Positions 45,453 to 52,833 of a stretch of DNA of 64,000 nt are shown one piece after another. The stretch spans positions 124,001-188,000 of the forward strand of contig CAVRWV010000008.1 in the NCBI GenBank assembly GCA_963724985.1. Reading direction: 5' to 3'. The translations under genes were made by a program, and so were the position numbers. The notes beneath the pieces are model-generated. The model did no database searches. It saw only the letters and a program-made list of their open reading frames with translations, and was not told the DNA's origin. Source of the stretch: JAJPJE01 sp963724985 (GTDB lineage Bacteria > Acidobacteriota > Terriglobia > Terriglobales > Acidobacteriaceae). Each line of letters opens with the position of its first letter. Within the stretch, counting starts at the first letter, position 1.

Positions 45453-45483
45453 ACCCGCCAGAATTCACGGCGGGTTTTTGTTT
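45453..45483 (+). terminator. Attenuator hairpin before the porin gene
   Basis: ACCCGCC, loop AGAATTCAC, GGCGGGT, then TTTTTGTTT. It lies between the leader ORF stop (45406) and the porin start (45549), that is inside the transcript leader, matching the attenuator on the other side. Confidence 0.8.
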
Positions 45484-45548
45484 CTGCAGATCCCCTCGCA
45501 GCCCGCCTATCCATAGAAACAACCCACAAATAGGAAAGGTAAAAAGGG

Positions 45549-47243
45549 ATGACTCGTTCCCAGTTGCAAACGGCATTCTCACTAATCTTGATTTTTGCGC
45601 TGATCGCATTGCCGACCGGCGCACTGGCGGAGGCAGACCCGGCTGCCTCCGCTTCTCCAAATTCGTCGGCACCAGCCGCCACTCCTGACACGGCATTGCG
45701 CTCCGAGGTCGATCAGCTGAAGGAATTGGTTCGCGAGCAGCAGAAACGAATCGAAGCACTGGAATCAGATCGCGGAAATGTAGCCGGGCCGGCGGTAAAC
45801 GCGACGGCGTTGTCGCCGTCTCCATCTTCGATCGGGGCTCTTCCCACACAGAATGGGACGTTACCGACGTTGCAAAGTTCGCAGGGATCGACTTCGCAGG
45901 CGCCATCACAGACGCTCTCCACAACCCAGAACTATCAGAATGCCGGCAGCTCCGATGAACGCATTCGCAATCTTGAGCGCCAGATCAAGGGAATTGGACC
46001 CATTTCCTTCAGCGGCGACATTCGCTTGCGTGGGGAGCCGTTTTTCGGAGGTCCTTCAGACGAATCGCTCGATCGCGTCCGCGAGCGTGTTCGCGCGCGG
46101 TTTAATGCGGTCGCAGATCTGGGCTCGCAATTTCGCGTGGGAATCACTCTCGCCAGCGGAGACATCAATGATCCCACCAGCACCAACCAGACTTTGACTG
46201 GCTTCTATGCGCGCAAAACAATTGCGCTCGACCAGGCATGGGTGGAGTACAAGCCAAAGCAGGCAAAGTTTCTGGATCTGATTGGCGGTAAGTTCCGCTA
46301 TCCCTGGTTCAACACGGAACTTACCTGGGACAAGGACCTCAATCCAGAAGGTGTCGCCGAAACGTTCGCCTTCGATATCCACAGGCCTGTCCTGAAGCGA
46401 TTTGCTGTCGTAGCCTTCCAGTTGCCCTTCGCCGAAGTCGCTAATACATCGGCATACGATAAGCGCGTGAATCAGCAGATTACTTATGGAGGCCAGATAC
46501 AGACGGCGTGGCAGCTAGTGCCTCGCGTAAAACTCAGCGCTTACAGTGGTTTCTACTGGTTTGACGGAAGCGATTCCATAGCACTGGCTTTGGCGCGGGC
46601 GAGTGCCAAGAATCCGCAGACCCCTCTGACCGGGCTGCTGCCTCTCGGTACGGGAAATGCGGTTCAGAATGCAATCTTCACTACGACAGCAACGAACGTC
46701 GTGACGATCGGGGGAACTCGTTATCCGACCGGAGTTACGAATATCACCAACGCACAGTATGCGTCTCAATACGCGTTGTTCGACAATATCGCACGTTTCG
46801 ACATCGACACCGGACATCCGAAGTTTCCGGTGACCTTGATTGGAGACTACGTGCAGAACACGGGAGCCTGCGGGAACCTGGCGAACGTTGCCGCCGCACC
46901 GGCGAATACCGCAAGCATCACCTACACGCAGACGAAAAATTTCAATTGCGTTGCGAATCAGCGTCGCGGGTACTGGGCGGAGGCTCGAGTTGGCCGTCTC
47001 CAGCAGAAGGGGGACTGGCAGCTCGGATACACGCGCATATACATCGAGCGCGAAGCCGTTCTCAGTAACTTCAACTACAGCGACATCCGCCAGGGCTCGA
47101 ATGTAACCGAGCATCGAATCGACGGCTTCTATCAGTTCGATCGCAGCGTTCAACTGGGTGCGGCGGCGCTGATCGGGAGACCTCTGGGGACGAACGAGCC
47201 GTGGCTTGCGCGCTTGCAGTTTGACGCGATCTACATCTTTTGA
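45549..47243 (+). CDS. Outer-membrane porin under Cys-leader control
   Basis: 564 residues. Signal peptide QTAFSLILIFALIALPTGALA, a coiled coil (SEVDQLKELVREQQKRIEAL, about 51-70), a Ser/Thr/Gln-rich linker (about 75-130), then a barrel (about 150-564) of a large putative-porin type: IRLRGEPFFGGPSDESLDRV, RFNAVADLGSQFRVGITLAS, FLDLIGGKFRYPWFNTEL, and end strands AALIGRPLGTNEPWL and FDAIYIF. A terminal Phe is usual for outer-membrane insertion. GGAAAGG lies upstream. Expected role: diffusion of a sulfur source such as a sulfonate or sulfate ester into the periplasm for the divergent ABC system, inferred from shared Cys leaders. Confidence 0.85.
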   Translation: MTRSQLQTAFSLILIFALIALPTGALAEADPAASASPNSSAPAATPDTALRSEVDQLKELVREQQKRIEALESDRGNVAGPAVNATALSPSPSSIGALPTQNGTLPTLQSSQGSTSQAPSQTLSTTQNYQNAGSSDERIRNLERQIKGIGPISFSGDIRLRGEPFFGGPSDESLDRVRERVRARFNAVADLGSQFRVGITLASGDINDPTSTNQTLTGFYARKTIALDQAWVEYKPKQAKFLDLIGGKFRYPWFNTELTWDKDLNPEGVAETFAFDIHRPVLKRFAVVAFQLPFAEVANTSAYDKRVNQQITYGGQIQTAWQLVPRVKLSAYSGFYWFDGSDSIALALARASAKNPQTPLTGLLPLGTGNAVQNAIFTTTATNVVTIGGTRYPTGVTNITNAQYASQYALFDNIARFDIDTGHPKFPVTLIGDYVQNTGACGNLANVAAAPANTASITYTQTKNFNCVANQRRGYWAEARVGRLQQKGDWQLGYTRIYIEREAVLSNFNYSDIRQGSNVTEHRIDGFYQFDRSVQLGAAALIGRPLGTNEPWLARLQFDAIYIF

Positions 47244-47270
47244 ACGGGGAGGACGAGTGTTGCCGGCTGG

Positions 47271-48029
47271 CTAACTCTTGAACAATGCTGCCAGCCGGTC
47301 GATTTCGTCTTTGCTGGCGTCACCAATCACGAAATAGCGGAGGCCATCCTTGGTCCACGTTTCCACGTTGAACGGCAATTGTTTGGGAGGGAGGAGACTT
47401 CCTCCCAAACTTCTTGGCAAGGAGCGCTCCTGAAACACGAACACCGAGATGTGGTGCTTGCGATAGTCGTAGATCAGTTGGGCGCCTGGGGTTTGGTCAA
47501 GATAAGTTAAGCGGCCGCCCAGCAAAGAGAATTCAGTGTTCTGCAGATCCGGCAGATTGAAAGAGAAGGGAATCTTTCCCTGAAACCAGGGTTTCACGGT
47601 GTGCCGATCAGTGGAGATCACGTCGACGGGGGAGGAGCTGGCGAGCGTTCCGACATGTAGGTCGGCGATCTCGCTGAAAGCGTGCTGTCCTGCAGACCGG
47701 TCGCTCGCGTTCCTTGCAATAAACAGTGCGAAGGCGACAAGGGCGACAGCAGCAACAGCTAATATCCAGCTCGGACGCAGATTGCCAAAGCCAAAGCTAC
47801 GACGCGGTTTAGAAGCAACACTCTGCTCGATGCGCTTGCGAAATTCGGCGCTCGGTGTGAACCGCTTGCCCGCGACCTGAATCGCGCGCTTCATCTGTAG
47901 TTTTTCGAGCGCGTCGGAGGAACACGAGGCACAACTGCGCACGTGACTATCGAGGGTGCGCATTTCCTGTTCGGGGAGTTCGCCGTCGAGATATGTGTCC
48001 AGCTTCACCTTCATGGATTCACACGCCAT
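47271..48029 (-). CDS. Anti-sigma factor with zinc-binding N-terminus
   Basis: 252 residues. N-terminal anti-sigma domain with the HxxxCxxC zinc motif (HVRSCASCSSD, about 29-39), then a basic linker, one membrane helix (WILAVAAVALVAFALFIA, about 88-105) and an extracytoplasmic beta domain ending in LRYFVIGDASKDEIDRLAAL. Holds its sigma partner at the membrane until a signal releases it. It starts 11 nt inside the sigma gene, so both are coupled. Confidence 0.9.
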   Translation of the reverse strand: MACESMKVKLDTYLDGELPEQEMRTLDSHVRSCASCSSDALEKLQMKRAIQVAGKRFTPSAEFRKRIEQSVASKPRRSFGFGNLRPSWILAVAAVALVAFALFIARNASDRSAGQHAFSEIADLHVGTLASSSPVDVISTDRHTVKPWFQGKIPFSFNLPDLQNTEFSLLGGRLTYLDQTPGAQLIYDYRKHHISVFVFQERSLPRSLGGSLLPPKQLPFNVETWTKDGLRYFVIGDASKDEIDRLAALFKS

Positions 48030-48597
48030 GGTTCATTCCTCTCTCGTTTCCGACGGCCACTTTCTCACCCTTCATGTGACGCTGCAGGTACTCGCGCAAG
48101 GTGCGACGCGCCCGCGATAGCCGCGACATCACGGTCCCAACGGGGACTGACAGAGTCTCTGCAATCTCCTGGTATGACATCTCCTCCACCTCGCAGAGAA
48201 GGAAGATCTCGCGATGATGTACCGGCAGAGCGGCGATTGCGGTCTGCAACAGCTCAGAATCACAGCGGGCCATCAGGATGGTTTCGGGAGTGTCTCTCTC
48301 CACAGCCAGTTCAGGCCCTTCGTCCTCCTCCGCATCCAGAGATACCGTAGGCGCAGATCTCAATCCGGTCCGCGAGGTTAAGAAAGTGTTGCGCAGAATG
48401 CGATACATCCAGGCCCTGAAGTTGGTTCCCGATTGAAAAGAGGAAAATCCATTCAGAGCCTTGGCGAAGGTTTCCTGAACAAGATCTTCGGCTTCACCGC
48501 GATCCTGAGTCAGCCAATGCGCAAAGTTATACAACTGCGGAAAGAGCGGCATTGCCAGCTCTTCGAAGGAATCCGGGTGTGCGTCTGGCCGGGACAT
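48019..48597 (-). CDS. ECF-type RNA polymerase sigma factor
   Basis: 192 residues. Region 2 (LYNFAHWLTQDRGEAEDLVQ, about 22-42, then FRAWMYRILRNTFLTSRTG) and region 4 (LPVHHREIFLLCEVEEMSYQ, EIAETLSVPVGTVMSRLSRA, about 125-165) are complete, and regions 1 and 3 are missing, as in ECF sigma factors. It is coexpressed with a zinc anti-sigma factor from the overlapping gene. Targets are unknown; promoters for it cannot be read off the sequence. Confidence 0.93.
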   Translation of the reverse strand: MSRPDAHPDSFEELAMPLFPQLYNFAHWLTQDRGEAEDLVQETFAKALNGFSSFQSGTNFRAWMYRILRNTFLTSRTGLRSAPTVSLDAEEDEGPELAVERDTPETILMARCDSELLQTAIAALPVHHREIFLLCEVEEMSYQEIAETLSVPVGTVMSRLSRARRTLREYLQRHMKGEKVAVGNERGMNHGV

Positions 48598-48821
48598 TCA
48601 CACAACGTTGCAAACTGAGAGATGGAAGTTTTATTCCATCGATTCTAAGAATTTTTCAGAGTTCGAGATCCCTTCTCAGCCGGCCTATCTGGCGAATGCC
48701 GCATGTACTTTCGGCGTTTCACGCGGATTGGAATAAATGAAGGGAAATTCCGTTATCAGTCGCGAACACTATTTCAGAAGTCCTTCTGGCAGGCCATCGA
48801 TGGCCCATAAGAGGTAGAGCT

Positions 48822-49271
48822 ATGGTGAATCCTTTTGATCTAAAGACGGCGCTGCTTGCCAAGCACGCACAACATGTCGTGCTGATCCATTTTCCGATCG
48901 CGCTGTTCATTTCGGCGGTGGCATTCGATTTCCTTGCACAGTGGACCAAGCGCCGCGGTTTTGCCGATACGGCCTACTACAACCTGATCTTCGCGGCTAT
49001 TTCAACTTTCCCGGTCCTCACCACAGGGATCCTCGCATGGCGGTTTCAACTCGAAGGTCAGAAGTTAAAGGGCCTTCTGCTGTTCCATCTCGTACTGGCA
49101 TGCATTTCGACCCTAATGATCTGGTGTGTGTGGTGGATACATTTCCGTACGCGAGGGCGTGAACAGGTTTTGCCGAGTTATCGCCTGCCGCTTGAAGTTT
49201 TCGGTGTCGTCCTAATTGCGCTGACCGCTCACCTGGGCGGCTTTCTCAGCGGAGTAAACATGCCTAGCTAG
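48822..49271 (+). CDS. DUF2231 four-helix membrane protein
   Basis: 149 residues with four membrane helices. The VVLIHFPIALFISAVAFDFL segment (about 20-40) is the DUF2231 signature, with HAQH and HFP histidines that may bind a metal or haem. Others: FAAISTFPVLTTGILAWRFQ, FHLVLACISTLMIWCVWWIH, VFGVVLIALTAHLGGFLSGV. The AAGAGGTAGAGCT before ATG 48822 provides a binding site. It stands before a 240-bp gap (49272-49510) with no gene, then the Tat phosphoesterase. These DUF2231 proteins are often linked to electron-transfer genes, here a cupredoxin. Confidence 0.85.
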   Translation: MVNPFDLKTALLAKHAQHVVLIHFPIALFISAVAFDFLAQWTKRRGFADTAYYNLIFAAISTFPVLTTGILAWRFQLEGQKLKGLLLFHLVLACISTLMIWCVWWIHFRTRGREQVLPSYRLPLEVFGVVLIALTAHLGGFLSGVNMPS

Positions 49272-49510
49272 TGAAGTGTGCACCCCAGTTTATGAAGCGA
49301 CGTTCGCTGATCTTTCTTCAGAGAATCCAGCTGTTTCGATGCTGCGCAGCATTCAGCATGCTCAACTCTTCCATTCGCATTCGATTCACGCTTGATGACC
49401 TGTATGCGCAGCGCGTCAATTGTTGCGCCGCTGCAATTTCATCTCGGCTGGGGAATAAAAGCTGCGGCCGTCAGTTATCCACCGCGGAAGGAAAACGCAC
49501 GGAGGATCAA

Positions 49511-50479
49511 GTGACAGACAAACACAATCTTATCGATCAGAAATTGCAAGAGCTCAACGAGGACGGCATCGACCGTCGCGGATTTCTAAAGTGCATGGCA
49601 TGGGCGGGAACTGGGTTGGTGTGGACTATCAGCGGCGGGATCCCAATTTCACAGGCCTTTGGCAAGAACGCGCCCACAACACAAAAAGCAGGCGACTTCA
49701 CCTTCGTCCAAATCAGTGACAGCCACATGGGCTTTAACAAGCCCGCGAATCCGGACGTGGTAGCGACGCTGCAGGCCGCGATCGACAAGATCAACGCACT
49801 GCCCGCGGCGCCTGACTTCCTGCTGCACACGGGTGACATCAGCCATCTTTCGCGAGCGGAACAGTTCGACACCGTCGATCAGGTTCTGAAGAGCGCGAGC
49901 GCAAAGGATGTTTTCTTCGTTCCCGGCGAACACGACGTCCTCGACGATAACGGAAAGTCGTATCTCGAACGCTACGGCAAGAACACGCAGGGAGCCGGAT
50001 GGTACAGCTTCGACAAAAAGGGCGTGCACTTCATCGGCCTGGTGAATGTGATGAATCTGAAGGCGGGCGGGCTTGGCACGCTCGGCGGCGAACAGTTGGA
50101 GTGGATGGCGAACGACGTGAAGCATCTGAAATCCAGCACGCCGATCGTGGTGTTCGCGCATATTCCGCTGTGGTCGGCGTATCCGGAGTGGGGTTGGGGC
50201 ACCGACGACAGTGCGCAGGCGCTGGGTTACCTGAAGAAGTTCGGATCGGTGACGGTGCTCAATGGTCACATCCACCAGATCATGCAAAAGGTAGAGGGGA
50301 ACGTGACGTTCCATTCGGCGATGTCGACGGCATTCCCGCAGCCAAAACCCGGCACAGCCGATTCTCCCGGGCCGATGAAGGTCCCGGCGGACCAGTTGAG
50401 GAGCGTGCTGGGAATTACCGACGTGGATTATGTCCGCGGTCACCATTCGCTGGCGGTCGTCGACTCGACGCTGGCGTGA
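49511..50479 (+). CDS. Tat-exported metallophosphoesterase
   Basis: 322 residues from GTG 49511, which has GGAGG 6 nt upstream; the frame is open to 49271 but without coding character. A Tat signal DRRGFLKCMAWAGTGLVWT occurs at about 22-40. The calcineurin-like core is complete: FVQISDSHMG (Asp, His about 68), LLHTGDISH (about 110), PGEHDV (about 147, where GNHD is usual), VFAHIPLW (about 220) and LNGHIHQ (about 260). A folded metal-loaded enzyme fits Tat export, and tatA is two genes downstream. Substrate unknown. Confidence 0.9.
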   Translation: MTDKHNLIDQKLQELNEDGIDRRGFLKCMAWAGTGLVWTISGGIPISQAFGKNAPTTQKAGDFTFVQISDSHMGFNKPANPDVVATLQAAIDKINALPAAPDFLLHTGDISHLSRAEQFDTVDQVLKSASAKDVFFVPGEHDVLDDNGKSYLERYGKNTQGAGWYSFDKKGVHFIGLVNVMNLKAGGLGTLGGEQLEWMANDVKHLKSSTPIVVFAHIPLWSAYPEWGWGTDDSAQALGYLKKFGSVTVLNGHIHQIMQKVEGNVTFHSAMSTAFPQPKPGTADSPGPMKVPADQLRSVLGITDVDYVRGHHSLAVVDSTLA

Positions 50480-50533
50480 AATGCAACCTGAGTGAGTTAG
50501 AAGAAAACAACGAACCTTATGAAGGAGACAGTC

Positions 50534-50894
50534 ATGACAAAGAGAAATGTATGGATCGTATGATGCAGTGATGCCGGTGATGCTGGATTCATTGTTCTTT
50601 ACGCCCTCGCTGAGCACGGTCGCGAACGCCGGACCTCCCGCGCCGGCGCCAGCGCAAGTCAAAATCGACAACTTCAGCTTCGGGCCACAAACGTTGACGG
50701 TGCCCGTGGGAACTACCGTGACGTGGACGAACCGCGACGATATTCCCCATACGATCGTAAGCACGGATGGGGTATTCAAATCGAAGGTCAGGGACACGGA
50801 TGAAACGTTCTCGTACACGTTCACGAAGGCGGGGACGTACACCTATTTCTGCTCGGTACATCCGAAGATGACGGGCAAGATCATCGTGCAGTAG
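50534..50894 (+). pseudogene. Cupredoxin-like secreted copper protein, N-terminal frameshift
   Basis: ATG 50534 has AAGGAGA in front, and begins MTKRNVWIV, then a stop; the +1 frame gives DAVMPVMLDSLFFTPSLSTV and the mature protein. One extra base at about 50561 repairs it (about 119 residues). The mature domain is a plastocyanin/amicyanin-type cupredoxin: VKIDNFSFGPQTLTVPVGTT, WTNRDDIPHTIVS (His ligand), YTFTKAGTYTYFCSVHPKMT (Cys, His, Met ligands). Likely a small periplasmic electron carrier. It lies between the phosphoesterase and tatA, 54 bp after the former. Confidence 0.85.
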
Positions 50895-50923
50895 AGGAAT
50901 GACTGTGTCGAAAGGAGTGAAGT

Positions 50924-51151
50924 ATGTTCGAAGGACTATTTCAGCCGATGCATCTGCTGGTCATCTTCGGAATTGCCCTGCTCATGTTTGGTCCCAAAAA
51001 GCTTCCCGAGCTGGGTAAAGGAATTGGGGAAGGAATTCGCGGTTTCAAGTCAGCGCTGAGGGTCGAAGAGGAGGAACCCGCTGACGCCGCCACAACCGTT
51101 TTCGGCGACGGAACTGCCGACGGTGCACCAACAGTGCGACCGAGGGAGTGA
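50924..51151 (+). CDS. tatA: Sec-independent translocase component TatA
   Basis: 75 residues: short N-terminal membrane helix (PMHLLVIFGIALLMFGPKKL), the FGPKKLPELGKGIGEGIRGF amphipathic helix, and an acidic tail. The polar residue before the helix is Gln/Pro instead of the usual Glu. AAAGGAGTGAAGT precedes the ATG. It closes the cluster with a Tat-signal substrate two genes upstream. TatB and TatC are not in view. Confidence 0.93.
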   Translation: MFEGLFQPMHLLVIFGIALLMFGPKKLPELGKGIGEGIRGFKSALRVEEEEPADAATTVFGDGTADGAPTVRPRE

Positions 51152-51183
51152 GCGGGCATGCTAAACTACTAGCATAACCCGCC

Positions 51184-51222
51184 GGAGAGGTGGCCGAGTG
51201 GCTGAAGGCGGCGGTTTGCTAA
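51184..51222 (+). tRNA. 5' half of tRNA-Ser (GCT), truncated in the anticodon loop
   Basis: GGAGAGGTGGCCGAGTGGCT, GAAGGCGGCGGTTTGCTAA: acceptor 5' strand, full D-arm and anticodon 5' arm of a tRNA-Ser with anticodon GCT. After GCTAA the sequence TCAATCCTGCCC no longer pairs, and no variable arm, T-arm or acceptor 3' strand follows in the next 1 kb. A cut in the anticodon loop is a usual integration point for tyrosine recombinases. I take it as the left boundary of an integrated island, with the 3' half perhaps displaced outside the window. Confidence 0.8.
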
Positions 51223-51678
51223 TCAATCCTGCCCTGTTCGTGCTCACTGAGTTTTACGTATTTTGTTAGAGTTAGCGGCTGTCAGTCGCATTCAAAATAG
51301 GCAATTTGCAACGGATAGTGCACCAACTGTGCACCGAGGGATTATTTTTCGCTCAAAAACTTAAGTGCGAAAAACCGTCGGCCACGGCAGTGAATAGTGC
51401 ACCACATTGTGCACCGAGAGATTGAGCTGTTGGGTGTTCCGTGTGCAGCGGCTGCTTGAGAGCAGTATCGGCGCGGCTTCCGCAGTACCATGAGCCGCTG
51501 TTCGGTGCCGACGGCAAATCTTCGCCCTCTACCGCCAAACCTTTTCCAGACTGAGTCTTCAAATTCGAAACGAGGTAGTCACTCCGATGCGTTTGCGCCT
51601 TGCGATCTCCCCCATCGGAATAGTTCATGGTAAAACCCTGTCCGAAGCCGCCTGCGCGAAGCCGCTGACGCGGTATCG

Positions 51679-51839
51679 GTGGAAATACGATTACGCCCCA
51701 GATTAACTTCTAAGGATTACGTCGGTAACGAGACTTCCGGCAGCTACTTGGGTTACCTCCCTTGCCACTTCGACCCTAATTCCAACCGTGGGGTAACGTG
51801 GAAATGAGAGAGTATGCAGTAGTGATCGTTGTATCTCTG
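51679..51839 (+). repeat. Direct repeat copy 1 (partner at 56517-56675)
   Basis: About 160 bp, near-identical over its last 120 bp to the second copy: CGTCGGTAACGAGACTTCCG, GCAGCTACTTGGGTTA, CTTGCCACTTCGACCCTAAT, ACCGTGGGGTAACGTGGAAA, ATGAGA. It ends with the first codons of a signal-peptide gene (ATG 51804, EYAVVIVVSL), after which this copy diverges and the reading frame is lost. Remnant of a duplicated upstream region plus gene start. Confidence 0.85.
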
Positions 51840-51968
51840 GTCGGCGCCAGTCAGCGTTACTGTAGTGAGTGTCACAGGGTCCCTCACGGTTGGAAGTTGT
51901 CGTGCCAAGCGACGCATGGAGATGATCGCTGCTTCACCATCTCGATCCATTTGCCCCAGGAATTATAA

Positions 51969-51988
51969 GTTGAACCACTCGGCCACTG
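51969..51988 (-). other. tRNA D-arm-like fragment
   Basis: Minus strand CAGTGGCCGAGTGGTTCAAC shares GTGGCCGAGTGG with the truncated tRNA-Ser at 51184. It has no matching acceptor or anticodon arm. It may be a relic of another integration at a tRNA-Ser/Leu gene, or chance. Confidence 0.35.
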
Positions 51989-52050
51989 ACGCAAACAATT
52001 CGTCCGAGGCCGCCGTCCAATCCAGGAGCAACACCTGCGGTACGTGTCAA

Positions 52051-52171
52051 GAAGCCACCTCTCGCTGAGCTTCCGTATAAACCTTACGCAAAGAAGTCAC
52101 CTCTCGCTGACCATACAAGCCTTACGCCAAAAAGCCATCGCTCCCTGTTCTTCCGTATGAGCCTTACAAGG
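52051..52171 (+). repeat. Three degenerate ~40-bp tandem repeats
   Basis: Units start GAAGCCACCTCTCGCTGAGC, GAAGTCACCTCTCGCTGACC and AAGCCATCGCTCCCTGTTCT, each continuing with CGTAT(A/G)A-CCTTACGC or a close variant. About 40 bp each, in direct tandem. Located 200 bp before groES. Function unknown. Confidence 0.65.
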
Positions 52172-52203
52172 CATGTAGTCACCGGGCGACGATTTTTTGA
52201 TTA

Positions 52204-52227
52204 CTGATCCGTTTTGACCAGCTTTCA
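52204..52227 (+). promoter_or_regulatory. Conserved 24-bp dyad box upstream of groES
   Basis: CTGATCCGTTTTGACCAG followed by CTTTCA. The same 24 bp, with three variable positions, occurs at 54692-54715 and 60779-60802. The half sites CTGATC and GA(C/T)CAG form a dyad. Here it is 150 bp before the groES start. Confidence 0.65.
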
Positions 52228-52377
52228 AAAGCCTAAACCTCAATACTGGTGGTGGCGTTCCGTACAAGTCAGCGTGTCGCCAGCGAGCGTGCCAGCCACG
52301 TTATGAAGTTGTACGAAACAGATACCGATTTAGAAAGAAACGGACACACGAGCTATCAATGAGAGGAGTCAACAAGT

Positions 52378-52707
52378 ATGGCTATGAAGTTTACCCCACT
52401 GCATGACCGCATCCTGGTGCAGCGAATAGAAGAAGTTGGCACCAGCCGAGGCGGGATCATCATCCCGGATTCAGCCAAAGATAAACCACAGGAGGGCGAA
52501 GTCATCTCGGTTGGCAAGGGCAAGACCAATGATGACGGCAAGCTGTTTCCTCTCGCGGTAAAAGAAGGCGACCGCATTCTGTTCGACAAGTATTCCGGCA
52601 ACGAGATCAAGATTGAGGGAGAAGACTTCCTGATCATGAAAGAGGAGGAAGTCCTCGGCGTCATCTCTGGCGCGGCCAAGAAAGAAACCGTAGGAACAAA
52701 GACGTAA
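52378..52707 (+). CDS. groES: Co-chaperonin GroES
   Basis: 109 residues, slightly longer than the usual 95-100. Lid of the GroEL chamber in protein folding. FTPLHDRILVQRIEEVGTSR, GGIIIPDSAKDKPQEGEVIS (mobile loop, about 20-38), VKEGDRILFDKYSGNEIKI and EDFLIMKEEEVLGVI are all present. GAGAGGAGTC lies before the ATG. groEL follows after 126 bp. No CIRCE element (HrcA box) is visible upstream; instead the shared 24-bp dyad box is present, suggesting other control. Confidence 0.95.
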   Translation: MAMKFTPLHDRILVQRIEEVGTSRGGIIIPDSAKDKPQEGEVISVGKGKTNDDGKLFPLAVKEGDRILFDKYSGNEIKIEGEDFLIMKEEEVLGVISGAAKKETVGTKT

Positions 52708-52833
52708 GTTCGGATGTTGGTTGATTGCGATCGCGTTTCGCTCGTTGCGAGCGGTGACGAACTCTGATTCCTCGACGGTTAAGAGCGTCGGCTCTGGATG
52801 ACAACAAATCTCACACTTTAGGAGAAGAGAATT

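Larger units (their letters stand above)
51223..52377. other. Gene-poor island segment
   Basis: 1155 bp without a convincing gene. It contains two repeats of the form TAGTGCACCA-N3-TGTGCACCGAG (51318-51343, 51388-51415), a duplicated fragment (51679-51839), a tRNA D-arm-like piece (51969-51988), three 40-bp repeats (52051-52171) and the 24-bp dyad box (52204-52227). No integrase is visible. Confidence 0.6.

Noticed and set aside
51353..51628. 91-codon minus-strand frame in the island
   Set aside because: No ribosome binding site, composition not protein-like, and it crosses the TGTGCACC repeat.
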